Part shown: positions 7,793 to 16,559 of the stretch, piece by piece
How positions within the stretch are numbered: position 1 is the stretch's first letter
How the letters are laid out: each line of letters opens with the position of its first letter
Origin: JACDAN01 sp963834825
GTDB lineage: Bacteria > Actinomycetota > Thermoleophilia > Gaiellales > Gaiellaceae
Assembly (NCBI GenBank): GCA_963834825.1
Contig: CAWICZ010000014.1
Coordinates: forward strand, 62,001 to 126,000
Direction of reading: 5' to 3'
Length of the DNA: 64,000 bases
Position numbers and translations under genes: made by a program
The notes under the pieces: generated by a model
Database searches by the model: none
What the model saw: only the letters and a program-made list of their open reading frames with translations
What the model was told of the DNA's origin: nothing

Positions 7793-10540
7793 ATGGCGAT
7801 CAGCGAGACGACGGAGCGGTTGCTCGGCCGACAACGCGAGCGCGACGTGCTCGAGCGGCTGCTGGACGCGGCGCACGAGGGGCACGGTGGCGTTCTGGTG
7901 GTGCATGGAGAGCCCGGCGTCGGCAAGACGGCACTACTGGAGTACGCGGTCGAGAAGGCACGCGAGTTCCGCATTGCCAGGACCGTTGGAGTCGAAGGCG
8001 AGATGGAGCTCGCTTACGCGGGGCTGCAGCAGCTGTGCTCGCCGACACTCGAGCTCATCGATCGACTGCCGGATCCCCAGCGCGAGGCGCTCGCGGTCGC
8101 GCTCGGGCTGAGCGACGGCCCCGCTCCGAATCCGTTCCTGGTGGGCCTCGCGGTCCTGGGCCTCTTGTCGGAGGCCGCGGAGGAGCGGCCGCTCCTTTGC
8201 GTCGTGGACGACGCGCAGTGGCTCGATCGCGCGTCGACACGCGCGCTCGCATTCGTGGTCCGCCGCCTGCTCGCCGAGAAGATCGCCCTCCTCTTTGCGT
8301 CACGGGAGCCGCTCGACGCGCTCGTAGGTTTGCCGGAGCTACAGGTCGGGCCCCTCGGCCATCGCGACTCCCACGAACTGCTGGAGTCCGCGCTGCGGGC
8401 GCGGCTAGACGAGCAGGTGCTAGAGCGGCTTATCGTCGAGACACGCGGCAACCCGCTCGCGCTGCTGGAGTTGCCGCGCGGCTTGACCCCTTCGCAGCTC
8501 GCGGGTGGCTTCGGCTTGCCGGAGGCGTTGCCCCTGTCCGACCAGATCGAGGAGAGCTTTGCTCGGCGGCTGGCGAGGCTCCCGCGCGATGCGCGGCGCC
8601 TTCTGCTCCTGGCCGCGGCCGAGCCGGTCGGCGATCTGGCCCTCGTGTGGCGTGCGGCGCAGCGGCTCGGAATCCCCGAGCGGGCGGGCCAGACGGTCGA
8701 GTCGGACGGTTTCCTCTCGCTCGATAGCGGTGTGGTGTTCCGTCATCCACTCGCTCGCTCGGCGGTGTACCGGGCCTCGGGGGCCGACGAGCGGAGCGAG
8801 GTTCACCGTGCACTCGCCGAGGCGACCGATCAGGACGTCGACCCAGATCGACGCGCCTGGCACCGAGCGCAGGCGGCCTCGATGCCCGACGAGGATGTTG
8901 CCGCGGAGCTCGAGCGCTCCGCAGCTCGAGCGCAGGCGCGGGGTGGTTTCGCCGCGGCCGCAGCCTTCCTCGAGCGCTCGTCCGTATTGACGCCCGACCC
9001 CGCGCATCGGGCCGGGAGGGCCCTCGCGGCGGCCGAGGCGAAGCAGCAGGCGGGGGCGCTCGACGAGGCGCTCGGGCTCGTCGAGGGTGCGGAGGCAGGC
9101 CCGCTCGACGAGCTCCAGCGAGCGAAGGCGGACGTCCTGCGAGCCCGACTCTCCTTCGCCACGGATCGCGGCAGCGAGGCGCCTCCCCTTCTGCTCGGCG
9201 CAGCGAAGCGGCTTGAGCCGCTGGACTTGCCGCTCGCGCGCGAGATCTACCTCGACGCGCTGACCGCCGCCGTGTTTGCGGGACGCCTGGCAGGCGATTC
9301 CACAGCCCGCCAAGTGGCTACCGCGGCACGTGGCGCTCCCCCGGCACCGGCTCCGCCGCGCGCGCCGGATCTGCTGCTCGACGCCCTGGCGCTCCTGGTA
9401 ACTGAAGGGCATGCGGCCGCAACGCCGCTCGTGCGCGAGTCGTTGGCGGCATTTCGCGGCGGCGAGAACGGAACAGAGGAAGGTCTGCGCTGGCTGTGGC
9501 TCGCGGGCCGCACGGCCGGCTTCATCTGGGACTACGAGAGCTGGGACTCGCTGACCACGCAACAGCTGCGAGCCGCCCGCGAGGCCGGAGCGCTCGCGCA
9601 CCTACCGCTGGCGCTCAGCACTCGCGTGGGCGTCCAGATCTTCGCGGGCGAGATGCGCGCAGCCGCGTCCCTCGTCGAGGAAGCAGACGCACTCGCTGCA
9701 GTGACCTACGGTCGCATCGTCCCGCCGTACGGGGCGCTTGCGCTGGCCGCGTTTCGCGGCCGGGAGGACGAGCTCGCGCGACTGCTGCAACGCGGCACGG
9801 ACGACTTCGTCGCAAGCGGCGAGGGACTGGGGATCACCGTGTCGCACTGGGTGACGGCGGTCCTCTACAACGCCCTTGCCCGTTACGGCGAAGCGTTCGC
9901 CGCGGCCGAGCAGGCGACGGCTGATCCCCACGAGCTCTGGTTCTCGACCTTCGCGACGGTCGAGCTCATCGAAGCAGCCAGCCGGAGCGGTCGGAGCGAG
10001 CGCGCCGCAGAGGCTGTCGAGACGTTGAGCGAATCGACGCAAGCGAGCGCAACGCCGTGGGCACTCGGCGTCGAAGCCCGCTCGCGTGCGCTCCTCGCCG
10101 AGGGGGAACAAGCCGAGACGCTCTACCGCGAGGCGATCGAGCGTCTGGAGCCGACGCGCGTTCACCTTGACCTCGCGCGCGCCCGCTTGCTGTACGGCGA
10201 GTGGCTGCGACGCCAGCGCCGGCGCCTCGACGCACGCGCGGAGCTACGGGCGGCGCACGACCTCTTCTCCGACTTCGGGATGGAGGCGTTCGCTGAGCGC
10301 GCACGGATCGAGTTGCAGGCGACGGGCGAACGCGCGCGCAAGCGGGCGGTGGAGACGCTCGACCAGCTCACCCCGCAGGAGTCGCAGATCTCGCGCCTGG
10401 CCGCCGAGGGACACACCAACCGCGAGATCGCTGCTCAGCTGTTCATCAGCCCGAGCACGGTCGAATACCACCTGCGCAAGGTATTCCGCAAGCTCGACGT
10501 GAGGTCGCGCACGCAGCTCGCAAACCGTCTGCGGGGTTAG
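7793..10540 (+). CDS. LuxR-family regulator with AAA ATPase domain (LAL/MalT-like)
   Basis: A 915-residue STAND-type regulator. The N terminus is an AAA_16 ATPase with Walker A GEPGVGKT (residues 39-46) and Walker B LLCVVDDAQWLD. A long helical, TPR-like middle region (about 330-840) presumably senses a ligand or partner. The C-terminal GerE/LuxR helix-turn-helix (about 850-915) has LTPQESQISRLAAEGHTNRE and the recognition segment SPSTVEYHLRKVFRKL. LAL proteins oligomerise with ATP and an inducer to activate promoters. It faces away from the MBL hydrolase gene across a 100-bp gap. Confidence 0.92.
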   Translation: MAISETTERLLGRQRERDVLERLLDAAHEGHGGVLVVHGEPGVGKTALLEYAVEKAREFRIARTVGVEGEMELAYAGLQQLCSPTLELIDRLPDPQREALAVALGLSDGPAPNPFLVGLAVLGLLSEAAEERPLLCVVDDAQWLDRASTRALAFVVRRLLAEKIALLFASREPLDALVGLPELQVGPLGHRDSHELLESALRARLDEQVLERLIVETRGNPLALLELPRGLTPSQLAGGFGLPEALPLSDQIEESFARRLARLPRDARRLLLLAAAEPVGDLALVWRAAQRLGIPERAGQTVESDGFLSLDSGVVFRHPLARSAVYRASGADERSEVHRALAEATDQDVDPDRRAWHRAQAASMPDEDVAAELERSAARAQARGGFAAAAAFLERSSVLTPDPAHRAGRALAAAEAKQQAGALDEALGLVEGAEAGPLDELQRAKADVLRARLSFATDRGSEAPPLLLGAAKRLEPLDLPLAREIYLDALTAAVFAGRLAGDSTARQVATAARGAPPAPAPPRAPDLLLDALALLVTEGHAAATPLVRESLAAFRGGENGTEEGLRWLWLAGRTAGFIWDYESWDSLTTQQLRAAREAGALAHLPLALSTRVGVQIFAGEMRAAASLVEEADALAAVTYGRIVPPYGALALAAFRGREDELARLLQRGTDDFVASGEGLGITVSHWVTAVLYNALARYGEAFAAAEQATADPHELWFSTFATVELIEAASRSGRSERAAEAVETLSESTQASATPWALGVEARSRALLAEGEQAETLYREAIERLEPTRVHLDLARARLLYGEWLRRQRRRLDARAELRAAHDLFSDFGMEAFAERARIELQATGERARKRAVETLDQLTPQESQISRLAAEGHTNREIAAQLFISPSTVEYHLRKVFRKLDVRSRTQLANRLRG

Positions 10541-10640
10541 GAACGGTGAAAGCCGAAGCGAGCAGCGTGCAGCGCGGGCGGCGTCGAGCATCGGCTCTTG
10601 GGAATCACGTGGCGTACGGCGCTGCGCCGCCGATAGAGCC

Positions 10641-10967
10641 CTACTTGCCCGCCTCCGCCTTGATGCGGCCGGAGTCGACCGCCTCGCGCAACGCGACGTG
10701 GTCGCGCTCGTTCAGATCCGCATAGGCAACGGCGAAGTCGGCGACGGCACGGTCGAAGACGTCGCCCTTGCCCAGGTAAGAGGCGATCGCGATTCGGTCG
10801 CCGGATCGTGCGTGCGCCCGCGCTAGCGTCCAGCCGCAAGCCTTCCCGTACAGCTCGAGCCCGTATGGCGAGATCGCCTCGAGGTTGACCGACGTCTTCC
10901 AGTCCCACAGCTGGCGGCTCGAAACGCGTGCCGAGCTCGTGATGTTCGCACTCGCGAACGGCGTCAT
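10641..10967 (-). pseudogene. DUF2252 protein, C-terminal relic
   Basis: About 94 in-frame residues match the very end of DUF2252 proteins: RQLWDWKTSVNLE, CGWTLARAHARSGD, IASYLGKGDVFDRA and VAYADLNERDHVAL. DUF2252 proteins are normally about 400 residues and kinase-like in fold. Everything N-terminal is missing, and the sequence upstream of 10967 has no matching frame. A short ATG-initiated product (10967) is possible but would lack the fold. I regard this as a truncated, probably non-functional remnant. Confidence 0.7.
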
Positions 10968-11019
10968 CGGCGCGGACGCCGGCTGAGGCAGGTTCACCCC
11001 TGAGGAGCGAGCTGCGGCT

Positions 11020-11057
11020 GCGGATTCACGCAGACGATTAGTGGATCGGCCGATGCC
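11020..11057. repeat. dispersed palindrome-containing repeat, copy 1
   Basis: This 38-bp stretch resembles 13475-13513, with the last 15 bases (GGATCGGCCGATGCC) identical and centred on the palindrome ATCGGCCGAT. The 250-bp gap between the DUF2252 relic and wrbA (10968-11221) holds no other recognisable feature. Confidence 0.45.
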
Positions 11058-11221
11058 TGCGACCCGCTCGAAGCCGGCACGATGCGCCTCCTCGGAGGTG
11101 CCGCCGATCGCATCGACGGCGGGATAGGACCTCGTGTGTTGTCTGAGTTCAGGACAGGCGGACAGATTCCGGACACAGCTGCGGTAGGTGCTTGCGGTCG
11201 CGGGTCGACCGCATCGTGGAC

Positions 11222-11899
11222 TCAGTCGAGAGCGGCCGCCTGGAAGCGCTCGGGCCTCGGCCGCTTGACGCGGAAGGCGTCCGCCTCGCGGGCGGCGGCG
11301 ACGACCGCGGCGTAGCGGGTGAGGCGTTGGCCCTGGTAGCGGGCGACCGCGAGCGCCTTGTCGTCGGGGCCCTCGACTCTCTTCCCGCTCGTGTACGAGG
11401 TGCCGTACGGGTTGCCTCCGGCGTTGAACACCTCGCTCGCCGTGTAGCCGAGCGGGAGGATGAGCATGCCCCAGTGGTAGAGGGTGTTGCTGAGGGCAAG
11501 GATCGTCGACTCCTGCCCCCCGTGCGTCGTCATGGAGGCGGTGAATGCGGTCGCCACCTTGTCGGCGAGCTTGCCCTCCTGCCAGAGGCTTCCCGCCTGG
11601 TCCATGAACTGCTTCAGCTGTGCCGCCACGTTGCCGAACCGCGTCGGAGTGCCGAAGGCGACGCCGTCCGCCCACTCCAGGTCCTCGAGGGTCGCGACCG
11701 GCTCGTCCTCGACCTCCGAGCGATGCCTGCCCCAGTACTGGTTCTGGGAGATGGTCAGCTCCGAGGCGAGCTCCTCGACGTGGCGGATGCGCACCTCAGC
11801 CCCCTCGCCTCCTGCACCCTGGGCGAGCGCGTGCGCGAGGCGGTGAACATTGCCGGTCGCGCTGTAGTAGACGACGGCGATTCGGGCCGGCCTCGTCAT
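11222..11899 (-). CDS. wrbA: NAD(P)H:quinone oxidoreductase, WrbA-like flavodoxin
   Basis: A 225-residue FMN flavodoxin-fold quinone reductase that performs two-electron reduction of quinones. The FMN phosphate loop is VVYYSATGNVHRLA near the N terminus, followed by DGVAFGTPTRFGNVAAQLKQF and TASMTTHGGQESTIL, all hallmarks of WrbA. The start at 11899 begins exactly at the first beta strand; GGAGGA lies 14-19 bases upstream. The C terminus has about 15 extra residues compared with E. coli WrbA. It sits beside msrA and an AhpD-like gene, forming a small oxidative-stress neighbourhood. Confidence 0.92.
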   Translation of the reverse strand: MTRPARIAVVYYSATGNVHRLAHALAQGAGGEGAEVRIRHVEELASELTISQNQYWGRHRSEVEDEPVATLEDLEWADGVAFGTPTRFGNVAAQLKQFMDQAGSLWQEGKLADKVATAFTASMTTHGGQESTILALSNTLYHWGMLILPLGYTASEVFNAGGNPYGTSYTSGKRVEGPDDKALAVARYQGQRLTRYAAVVAAAREADAFRVKRPRPERFQAAALD

Positions 11900-12047
11900 C
11901 GCATCGCCTCGACTTCCTCCGGCACCGCCCTGAAGTCGATCCGCCGATGGCTTGCGTGGCGGCACGGCTTGTGCGCCGACGCGCCGCAGCGGCGGACGGC
12001 AACCCCCGTAGGGCTGTCGAAGCGGAGTCGGCCCTGCGGAAGCGTGC

Positions 12048-12567
12048 CTAACCCGGGACCGATTCGGTTCGGCGCGGGAGAACCCAATCCGTGCGTGGAA
12101 AGTGGCAGGTGTACCCGTTCGGATACCGCTCGAGGTAGTCCTGATGCTCCGGCTCCGCCTCCCAGAACGGCCCGGCCGGCGTCACCTCGGTGACCACCTT
12201 CCCAGGCCATAGACCGGATGCCTCGACGTCGGCGATCGTGTCCTCAGCGACGCGGCGCTGCTCCTCGTCGAGGTAGAAGATCGCCGAGCGGTAGCTCATC
12301 CCGACGTCGTTGCCCTGGCGGTTCAGCGTCGTCGGATCGTGGATCTGGAAAAAGAGCTCCAGCAGGTCTCGATACGAGATCCGCTCAGGGTCGAAAACGA
12401 TCTCGATCGCCTCGGCGTGCGTCCCGTGGTTGCGGTACGTCGCGTTCGCGACGTCCCCGCCCGTGTAACCCACCGCTCGTCGACAGAACGCCCGGTCGTT
12501 TCCGGATCAGATCCTGCATGCCCCAGAAACACCCACCGGCAAGAATTGCCTTCTCGACTCCGTCCAT
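12048..12567 (-). pseudogene. msrA: peptide methionine sulfoxide reductase MsrA, frameshifted
   Basis: MsrA reduces methionine-S-sulfoxide in proteins. The first part (from the ATG at 12567, with AGGAGG just upstream) reads MDGVEKAILAGGCFWGMQDL and contains the catalytic cysteine of GGCFWG. At about 12475-12482 the frame breaks. The rest continues in another frame from VGYTGGDVANATYRNHGTHA to the stop at 12048. An AGCG where a three-base codon is expected points to one extra base. With it removed the protein would be a normal ~172-residue MsrA. Either a sequencing/assembly error or a recent inactivating mutation; the good conservation on both sides favours error. Confidence 0.8.
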
Positions 12568-12728
12568 GTACCCCACCTCCTCGTTCAACGAGCCGTGTAG
12601 CTCACTGTATCCGTCAGCGTCGACTCACCGACCGTCGCGCCAGACCCGCGGCGTTGCGGATCTTGCAGAAGGTGCCCCCGCACGCGGCAGCGGCGCTGCG
12701 GCGTCAGTTTTCGTAGCGACGGCAGAGC

Positions 12729-13208
12729 TCAGGCCGGGCCCGGCATCGCGCCCTCGGCAAGCTTGATCCGGGTCCAGACGTTCATGTTGACGACGACGGC
12801 GACGATTTCGAGGATCTCCTCCGCGCTGAAGCTCTCGGCGAGCGCGTCATGGAAGCGCTGGAACGCTGCGTCCCGGTCGGTGTCGGCGGCACGGGTGAGC
12901 GCCTCGGTATAACGGAGCGCCGCCTGCTCGGCTTCGGAGTGAAGCTCGGTCTCCCACCACGCGGTCAGGGTGTCGATCTTGGCCCGGGGGATGCCCGCCT
13001 CGCGCGCCGCCTCGTAGTGCAGGTTGAGGCAGTAGGTGCAGTTGTTGAGCTGCGAAACGCGCAGGCGCAGGAGCTGGGCGAGGTGGCGGTCGATCCGCAG
13101 GTCGGCGGTATACCCGAAGGCATCCGCGCCCATCCGGGCCATGCCGATCAGTGCCTCGTTCTGGCTCGCGTCGAGCCGGCGGTTCTCCACCTGGACATCG
13201 TCAGCCAT
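12729..13208 (-). CDS. AhpD-like carboxymuconolactone decarboxylase family protein
   Basis: A 159-residue all-helical CMD/AhpD-fold protein. The redox motif CTYCLNLH occupies about residues 57-64 (CxxC plus His three residues later), as in alkylhydroperoxidase D-type proteins, which use the cysteine pair to reduce peroxides or relay electrons. The ATG at 13208 has GAAAGGAAGC upstream. It lies near wrbA and msrA on the same strand but is separated from msrA by about 160 bp. ECF41 sigma factors often control such genes, and one is present in this window at 53705, though distant. Confidence 0.85.
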   Translation of the reverse strand: MADDVQVENRRLDASQNEALIGMARMGADAFGYTADLRIDRHLAQLLRLRVSQLNNCTYCLNLHYEAAREAGIPRAKIDTLTAWWETELHSEAEQAALRYTEALTRAADTDRDAAFQRFHDALAESFSAEEILEIVAVVVNMNVWTRIKLAEGAMPGPA

Positions 13209-13425
13209 GTTGCTTCCTTTCGGTGCTCATAGGACACCTTCCCGTCGTACAGGTGCGGAGGTGGCGCTGAGAGCGACTCCGTATCGAGCGCCGGCCGAAC
13301 CGTAGCGGCGACGCGACCGCCCAGGTGTGCACTGGTCGCTTCGGCGTTGTCTTGATGGAAGAGCTCGTCGTTTCGAAGTCGAAAGGATCGAGCCAGAAGC
13401 CGAACTCCGATGAAAGGAGGGGCGC

Positions 13426-13536
13426 ATGCAGTCGCGCGTGTTCGTGCTCTGCACTGCGCCCACCCCGATCGGATGCGGAATCTGCGCAACCAATCCGCGG
13501 ATCGGCCGATGCCCCCAATCACGGCGTCTGCGATGA
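13426..13536 (+). CDS. possible small cysteine-containing ORF (36 aa)
   Basis: An ATG preceded by a perfect AAAGGAGG (13413-13420) opens a 36-codon frame ending TGA at 13536. The product has four cysteines (positions 9, 17, 20 and 29), including a CGIC pair, and a basic C terminus. It lies in the 370-bp gap before the coiled-coil gene, and part of the frame overlaps the dispersed palindrome repeat. I know no family for it. The ribosome site is the main argument; it may instead be a short upstream peptide or coincidence. Confidence 0.35.
   Translation: MQSRVFVLCTAPTPIGCGICATNPRIGRCPQSRRLR
13475..13513. repeat. dispersed palindrome-containing repeat, copy 2
   Basis: This stretch aligns to 11020-11057 with one gap; the final GGATCGGCCGATGCC is identical. 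Shorter matches are ATCGGCCGATGCC at 20445-20457 and CCGCGGATCGGCC at 18826-18838. Confidence 0.45.
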
Positions 13537-13581
13537 TCGCTCTGACGTGAACGACAAGAGCGCAAGCTAAGGAGGTTTCGA

Positions 13582-14016
13582 ATGGCCGTATCGGATCAGT
13601 TGAACAAGCTGGCTGCCCGTGCCAAGGAGGCAGAGGACCGTGCCGCAGCCGCACAAGGAAAGGCCAGAGCCGACCTCGAGCAGGACGTCGAGAACGCGCG
13701 CACGTCCGCTCAGGCACAGGCCGACAAGCTCCGCGCAACGGCCGACGCAAAGAAGGGCAAGCTGTCCGTCTGGTGGCACGACGTGCAGCGCTCGTGGGAC
13801 GAGCACATCGAGAAGATCCGCTCCGACATCGAGGAAAGGCGGGCAGAGCACGACGTGGGTCGAGCACAGACGAGGGCCGACAACGCCGAAGACGATGCCA
13901 CCTTTGCCATCGACTACGCGTACGCGGCGATCGAGGAGGCCGAGTACGCAGTCCTTGATGCCTCACTCGCGAGAATGGAGGCTGACGAGCTAGCCGCTAC
14001 TTCGACTAGCGGCTGA
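13582..14016 (+). CDS. coiled-coil protein of unknown function
   Basis: A 144-residue charged protein, very rich in Ala, Glu, Asp, Lys and Arg, with heptad-like periodicity through residues ~5-60 and again ~75-115. A short Trp-containing hinge (SVWWHD) lies between. No signal peptide or membrane span. The start has an excellent AAGGAGG six to seven bases upstream. Similar Ala/Glu-rich coiled-coil proteins in actinobacteria are often stress-induced, but I cannot assign a function. It is a single gene ending before a strong hairpin terminator. Confidence 0.8.
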   Translation: MAVSDQLNKLAARAKEAEDRAAAAQGKARADLEQDVENARTSAQAQADKLRATADAKKGKLSVWWHDVQRSWDEHIEKIRSDIEERRAEHDVGRAQTRADNAEDDATFAIDYAYAAIEEAEYAVLDASLARMEADELAATSTSG

Positions 14017-14112
14017 AGAATTGGCGAAGCATCCTGTACTGCTCGTCGCTGCTCTGAAGAAACCGGCTCGCCGCCGCGCAGGAAGCTCGAGCAGCACGCC
14101 AGGATGACGGGG

Positions 14113-14150
14113 CGAACCCCGACTCGCTCGCGTGGCGGGTCGGGGTTCGC
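14113..14150. terminator. bidirectional terminator hairpin
   Basis: A perfect 12-bp inverted repeat (GCGAACCCCGAC / GTCGGGGTTCGC) with a 14-base loop lies between two convergent genes. It can serve both; the T-run is short. Confidence 0.7.
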
Positions 14151-14158
14151 GTGTTTCC

Positions 14159-15235
14159 TCAGCCCGCCGTGATCGCTCCGAAGAGCCCGTGCCGCTCGTC
14201 CGCTGGGCCGGCGAGGAAGTAGAGCGAATTGGTCGGGCCGGCTGCGGACCCGTTGCCGAACGCAATCGCCCAGAGGCCGTCGATCGCGATCGGGACGCCG
14301 TTGGCGCGGCGCAGCTGGCCCTTGTAGACCCACCTGCTGCCACGCTTGGTGTACGCGCTGATGCGGCCGTTGCCGAAGTTTCCGACCAAGAGGTCGTTGC
14401 TGAAGACGCTGAAGTCGGTCGGGGCGAGCGCCAGGCCCCACGGGGCGTTGAGCGGCGCGTTGCGCCTGCCGCTGTTGACAACACGTGCGACGAGCCGGCC
14501 GTCAGGCGTGAACTCGTCCACGTACGCCTTCCCCGGAACCGGCACGTCGTCGTGCCTGGCAGCGTCCTGCTTCGCGTAGGTCACGAAGATGTTGCCGCCG
14601 AGAGCCTGGATTCCGAACGGCGCGAAGCCTTTGGCGATCTTGCCGTCCTTGAAGCCGCCGGCCGTGCTGATCCTCTTGAATGACGCGTCGAAGACGTCGA
14701 CGCGCCCGTTGTGGAAGTCGGTCGCGTAGAGGCGGTCCTTCGCGATCGCGAGTCCCTTGTACACGGCGCCGACATTTGACCGATCGGCACCAACGACGGC
14801 AGCGGTTCCGTTGACCGACGGCGACCACCCGAGGATCGTCCCGCCTTCGGTCGCGAACAGGAACCGCGACGCAGCGCTCTGGCCGGCTTGACTGATGACG
14901 AAGTCGGTGACGCTGCCGTTGAAGACGGTTCCGGTCGGCCCACCCGGGACCGAGACGGTCAGCGGCACCTTCGCGCCGGCGCCGCTATAGAGGGTCGACT
15001 GGTTCGAGCCGTTGTCGGACGCCCACCACGGCGTCGTCGGGCCGGCGCTCAGCCCCCAGCCGTTGACCAGTGAGCGGTCCGTGGCCGCTGCGGGCGTGGC
15101 GCTCCCGTCGGACACGAGCCGCTGGACGGTGAAGACGTCGGAGGCCGCGCCACCCCCGTTCGCTGCGACCGCCGAAACGGCGACGGACAGGGCGACGACC
15201 GCAAGCGCCAGCGGTATGAAGGCAATACGGGACAT
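14159..15235 (-). CDS. secreted TIGR03118 family protein (beta-propeller-like)
   Basis: A 358-residue exported protein. The N terminus is a Sec signal peptide (MSRIAFIPLALAVVALSVAV, cleavage after AVA near residue 25). The mature part has NGWGLSAGPTTPWWASDNGS, GTVFNGS and repeated NFGNGRI-type loops typical of the TIGR03118 family, which resembles NHL/YVTN propellers. No catalytic residues are known. The start at 15235 is chosen for AAGGGAG upstream. It is probably a cell-surface or extracellular protein; function unknown. Confidence 0.85.
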   Translation of the reverse strand: MSRIAFIPLALAVVALSVAVSAVAANGGGAASDVFTVQRLVSDGSATPAAATDRSLVNGWGLSAGPTTPWWASDNGSNQSTLYSGAGAKVPLTVSVPGGPTGTVFNGSVTDFVISQAGQSAASRFLFATEGGTILGWSPSVNGTAAVVGADRSNVGAVYKGLAIAKDRLYATDFHNGRVDVFDASFKRISTAGGFKDGKIAKGFAPFGIQALGGNIFVTYAKQDAARHDDVPVPGKAYVDEFTPDGRLVARVVNSGRRNAPLNAPWGLALAPTDFSVFSNDLLVGNFGNGRISAYTKRGSRWVYKGQLRRANGVPIAIDGLWAIAFGNGSAAGPTNSLYFLAGPADERHGLFGAITAG

Positions 15236-15259
15236 CGAGACTCCCTTCTTGGGACACAA

Positions 15260-15737
15260 GTGCGGTTTGCATCGGCGCTGCGGCTATCAAGCCGCGTGAG
15301 AAGCCGAATGCGGGTTGTGGAACAAGCGTCCATTCCGGGATGCGTTTCGGCATTGGCGCAAACCGTGATCCGCGCACCCCCGCTAGCCGGAGTCTTCTGA
15401 TGCGGTTAGTTGCTATGGCGACCGCAGAGCGTGGTGTGCAGGGGTTCGAGTTCGTCGCCCCACCGCAGAAAGCCCTGCAAATAAAGATCTTGTGTTGTCT
15501 AGTCAGACGCTAAGAGTGGCGCCGACTTCGCAGGCTCTTGCCGCGACCAGAGCCACGACGCGCAAAACCCGCCAACCCGCAGTGGCGTCCGATGTGCTCA
15601 ATCCGATGCCGGTCACCGCGCGTAACGCCCTGGTGCGGTGTTTCTCGTCTGCCGGTTCGTCTGCCGGTCCCGCTCGACCCAAGGGGACGATCGACCGACA
15701 GAGCTGTTAACCGGCTCCAACCACAGGGAGGTCGCTG
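15260..15737. other. 478-bp gene-free region with a tRNA-T-arm-like segment
   Basis: No convincing gene lies here on either strand. At 15437-15466 there is a GGGGTTCGAGTTC segment followed by GCCCCACCGCAGAAAGCCC, reminiscent of a tRNA T arm and 3' end with phage-type flanking sequence. The stem does not close properly and no rest of a tRNA is visible. The region also holds the promoter for the secreted protein at 15738. Confidence 0.3.
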
Positions 15738-16343
15738 ATGCTTGGTCTGCAATTGCCACGAAGCCGATCCGCCCACCGACCTTCGCGGCCGTACAGGTAT
15801 GTCGTCTCCCTGCTCGCCCTGGCGGCGCTTGTCGTACCGACCGTCGCATTGGCCGCGAAAGGCTTCACAGAGGAAGTTGCCTCCGCCCGCTGGTTGATCT
15901 CGTTCCAGTGCCCGGATGGCACCACGGCCGCCGACGGCCGCCTGATCGTGGAGACGGACAACTTCATCGAGGCGGGAACGACGCGTGACCCCAATCCGCC
16001 CCTCAGGGTCGGCTTCGTGGGCCAGTGTCCGGACGGCACCTTCAGTTGGGGCTTCGTACAGCCGGCGCCCACGCAATTCGACCCGGACCTCAAGAACGTG
16101 AGTGTCAGCGGCACGTTCGCCAACGTGCGGGACAACCGCGGCGGGGTGCACACGGTTTCCGTCGATGCCCGCTGGACCGGGACAGGACGGATCATGACCA
16201 CGGTCAACGGGCCTGGCTCGAAGAGCAAGGAGCGCTCGGCGACCGCGACGGCGACGATCGTCTTCGACGGAAACACACTCGTCGACGGCACCGCCAACTT
16301 CCCGTTCCCCGCGCCGTTCATCCGAGTCGATATCGAGAAGTAG
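15738..16343 (+). CDS. secreted protein of unknown function
   Basis: A 201-residue protein with a twin-basic N-terminal region and a hydrophobic signal (VVSLLALAALVVPTVALAA, cleavage near residue 39). The mature part is beta-rich and contains two similar blocks, ISFQCPDGTTAADGRL and GFVGQCPDGTFSWGF; the two cysteines could form a disulfide. The start has AGGGAGG nine bases upstream. No known family recognised. It stands alone between a gene-poor region and a hairpin. Confidence 0.75.
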   Translation: MLGLQLPRSRSAHRPSRPYRYVVSLLALAALVVPTVALAAKGFTEEVASARWLISFQCPDGTTAADGRLIVETDNFIEAGTTRDPNPPLRVGFVGQCPDGTFSWGFVQPAPTQFDPDLKNVSVSGTFANVRDNRGGVHTVSVDARWTGTGRIMTTVNGPGSKSKERSATATATIVFDGNTLVDGTANFPFPAPFIRVDIEK

Positions 16344-16381
16344 CTCAAGCTTCGCAAGGAGCTCGTCAGGTTGATGGAGGG

Positions 16382-16410
16382 GGAGGCCGACCTGCAAGGG
16401 GCCGGCCTCC
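16382..16410. terminator. possible terminator hairpin
   Basis: GGAGGCCG and CGGCCTCC form an 8-bp stem with a 13-base loop, 40 bp after the stop of the secreted protein. It is followed by a pyrimidine-rich but not T-rich stretch. Confidence 0.4.
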
Positions 16411-16559
16411 GACCTTCTCCGTTGCCGGACTTGAGCCGCCTGGTCCGACCCCGCGGCCTGCGGACCGAGTGCGCGCGGGACTCCCCGAGTGTCTGTCGTT
16501 CTCCGTACCTTTTGGCTGAGGCCCGATGAGTTTTCGACGCGGGAGCGGTCAAGACCGTA

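Noticed and set aside
8420..9601. Long minus-strand open frame opposite the LuxR-type regulator (393 codons)
   Set aside because: Arg/Gly-rich translation with no domain and no start context; it mirrors the third-codon G/C bias of the real gene on the plus strand.
12470..12490. Programmed ribosomal frameshift in msrA
   Set aside because: No slippery heptamer or downstream pseudoknot is apparent, and MsrA is not known to use frameshifting.
15437..15470. A tRNA gene in the 15.26-15.74 kb gap
   Set aside because: Only a GGTTCGA-like segment is present; stems do not pair and no acceptor or anticodon arm can be built.
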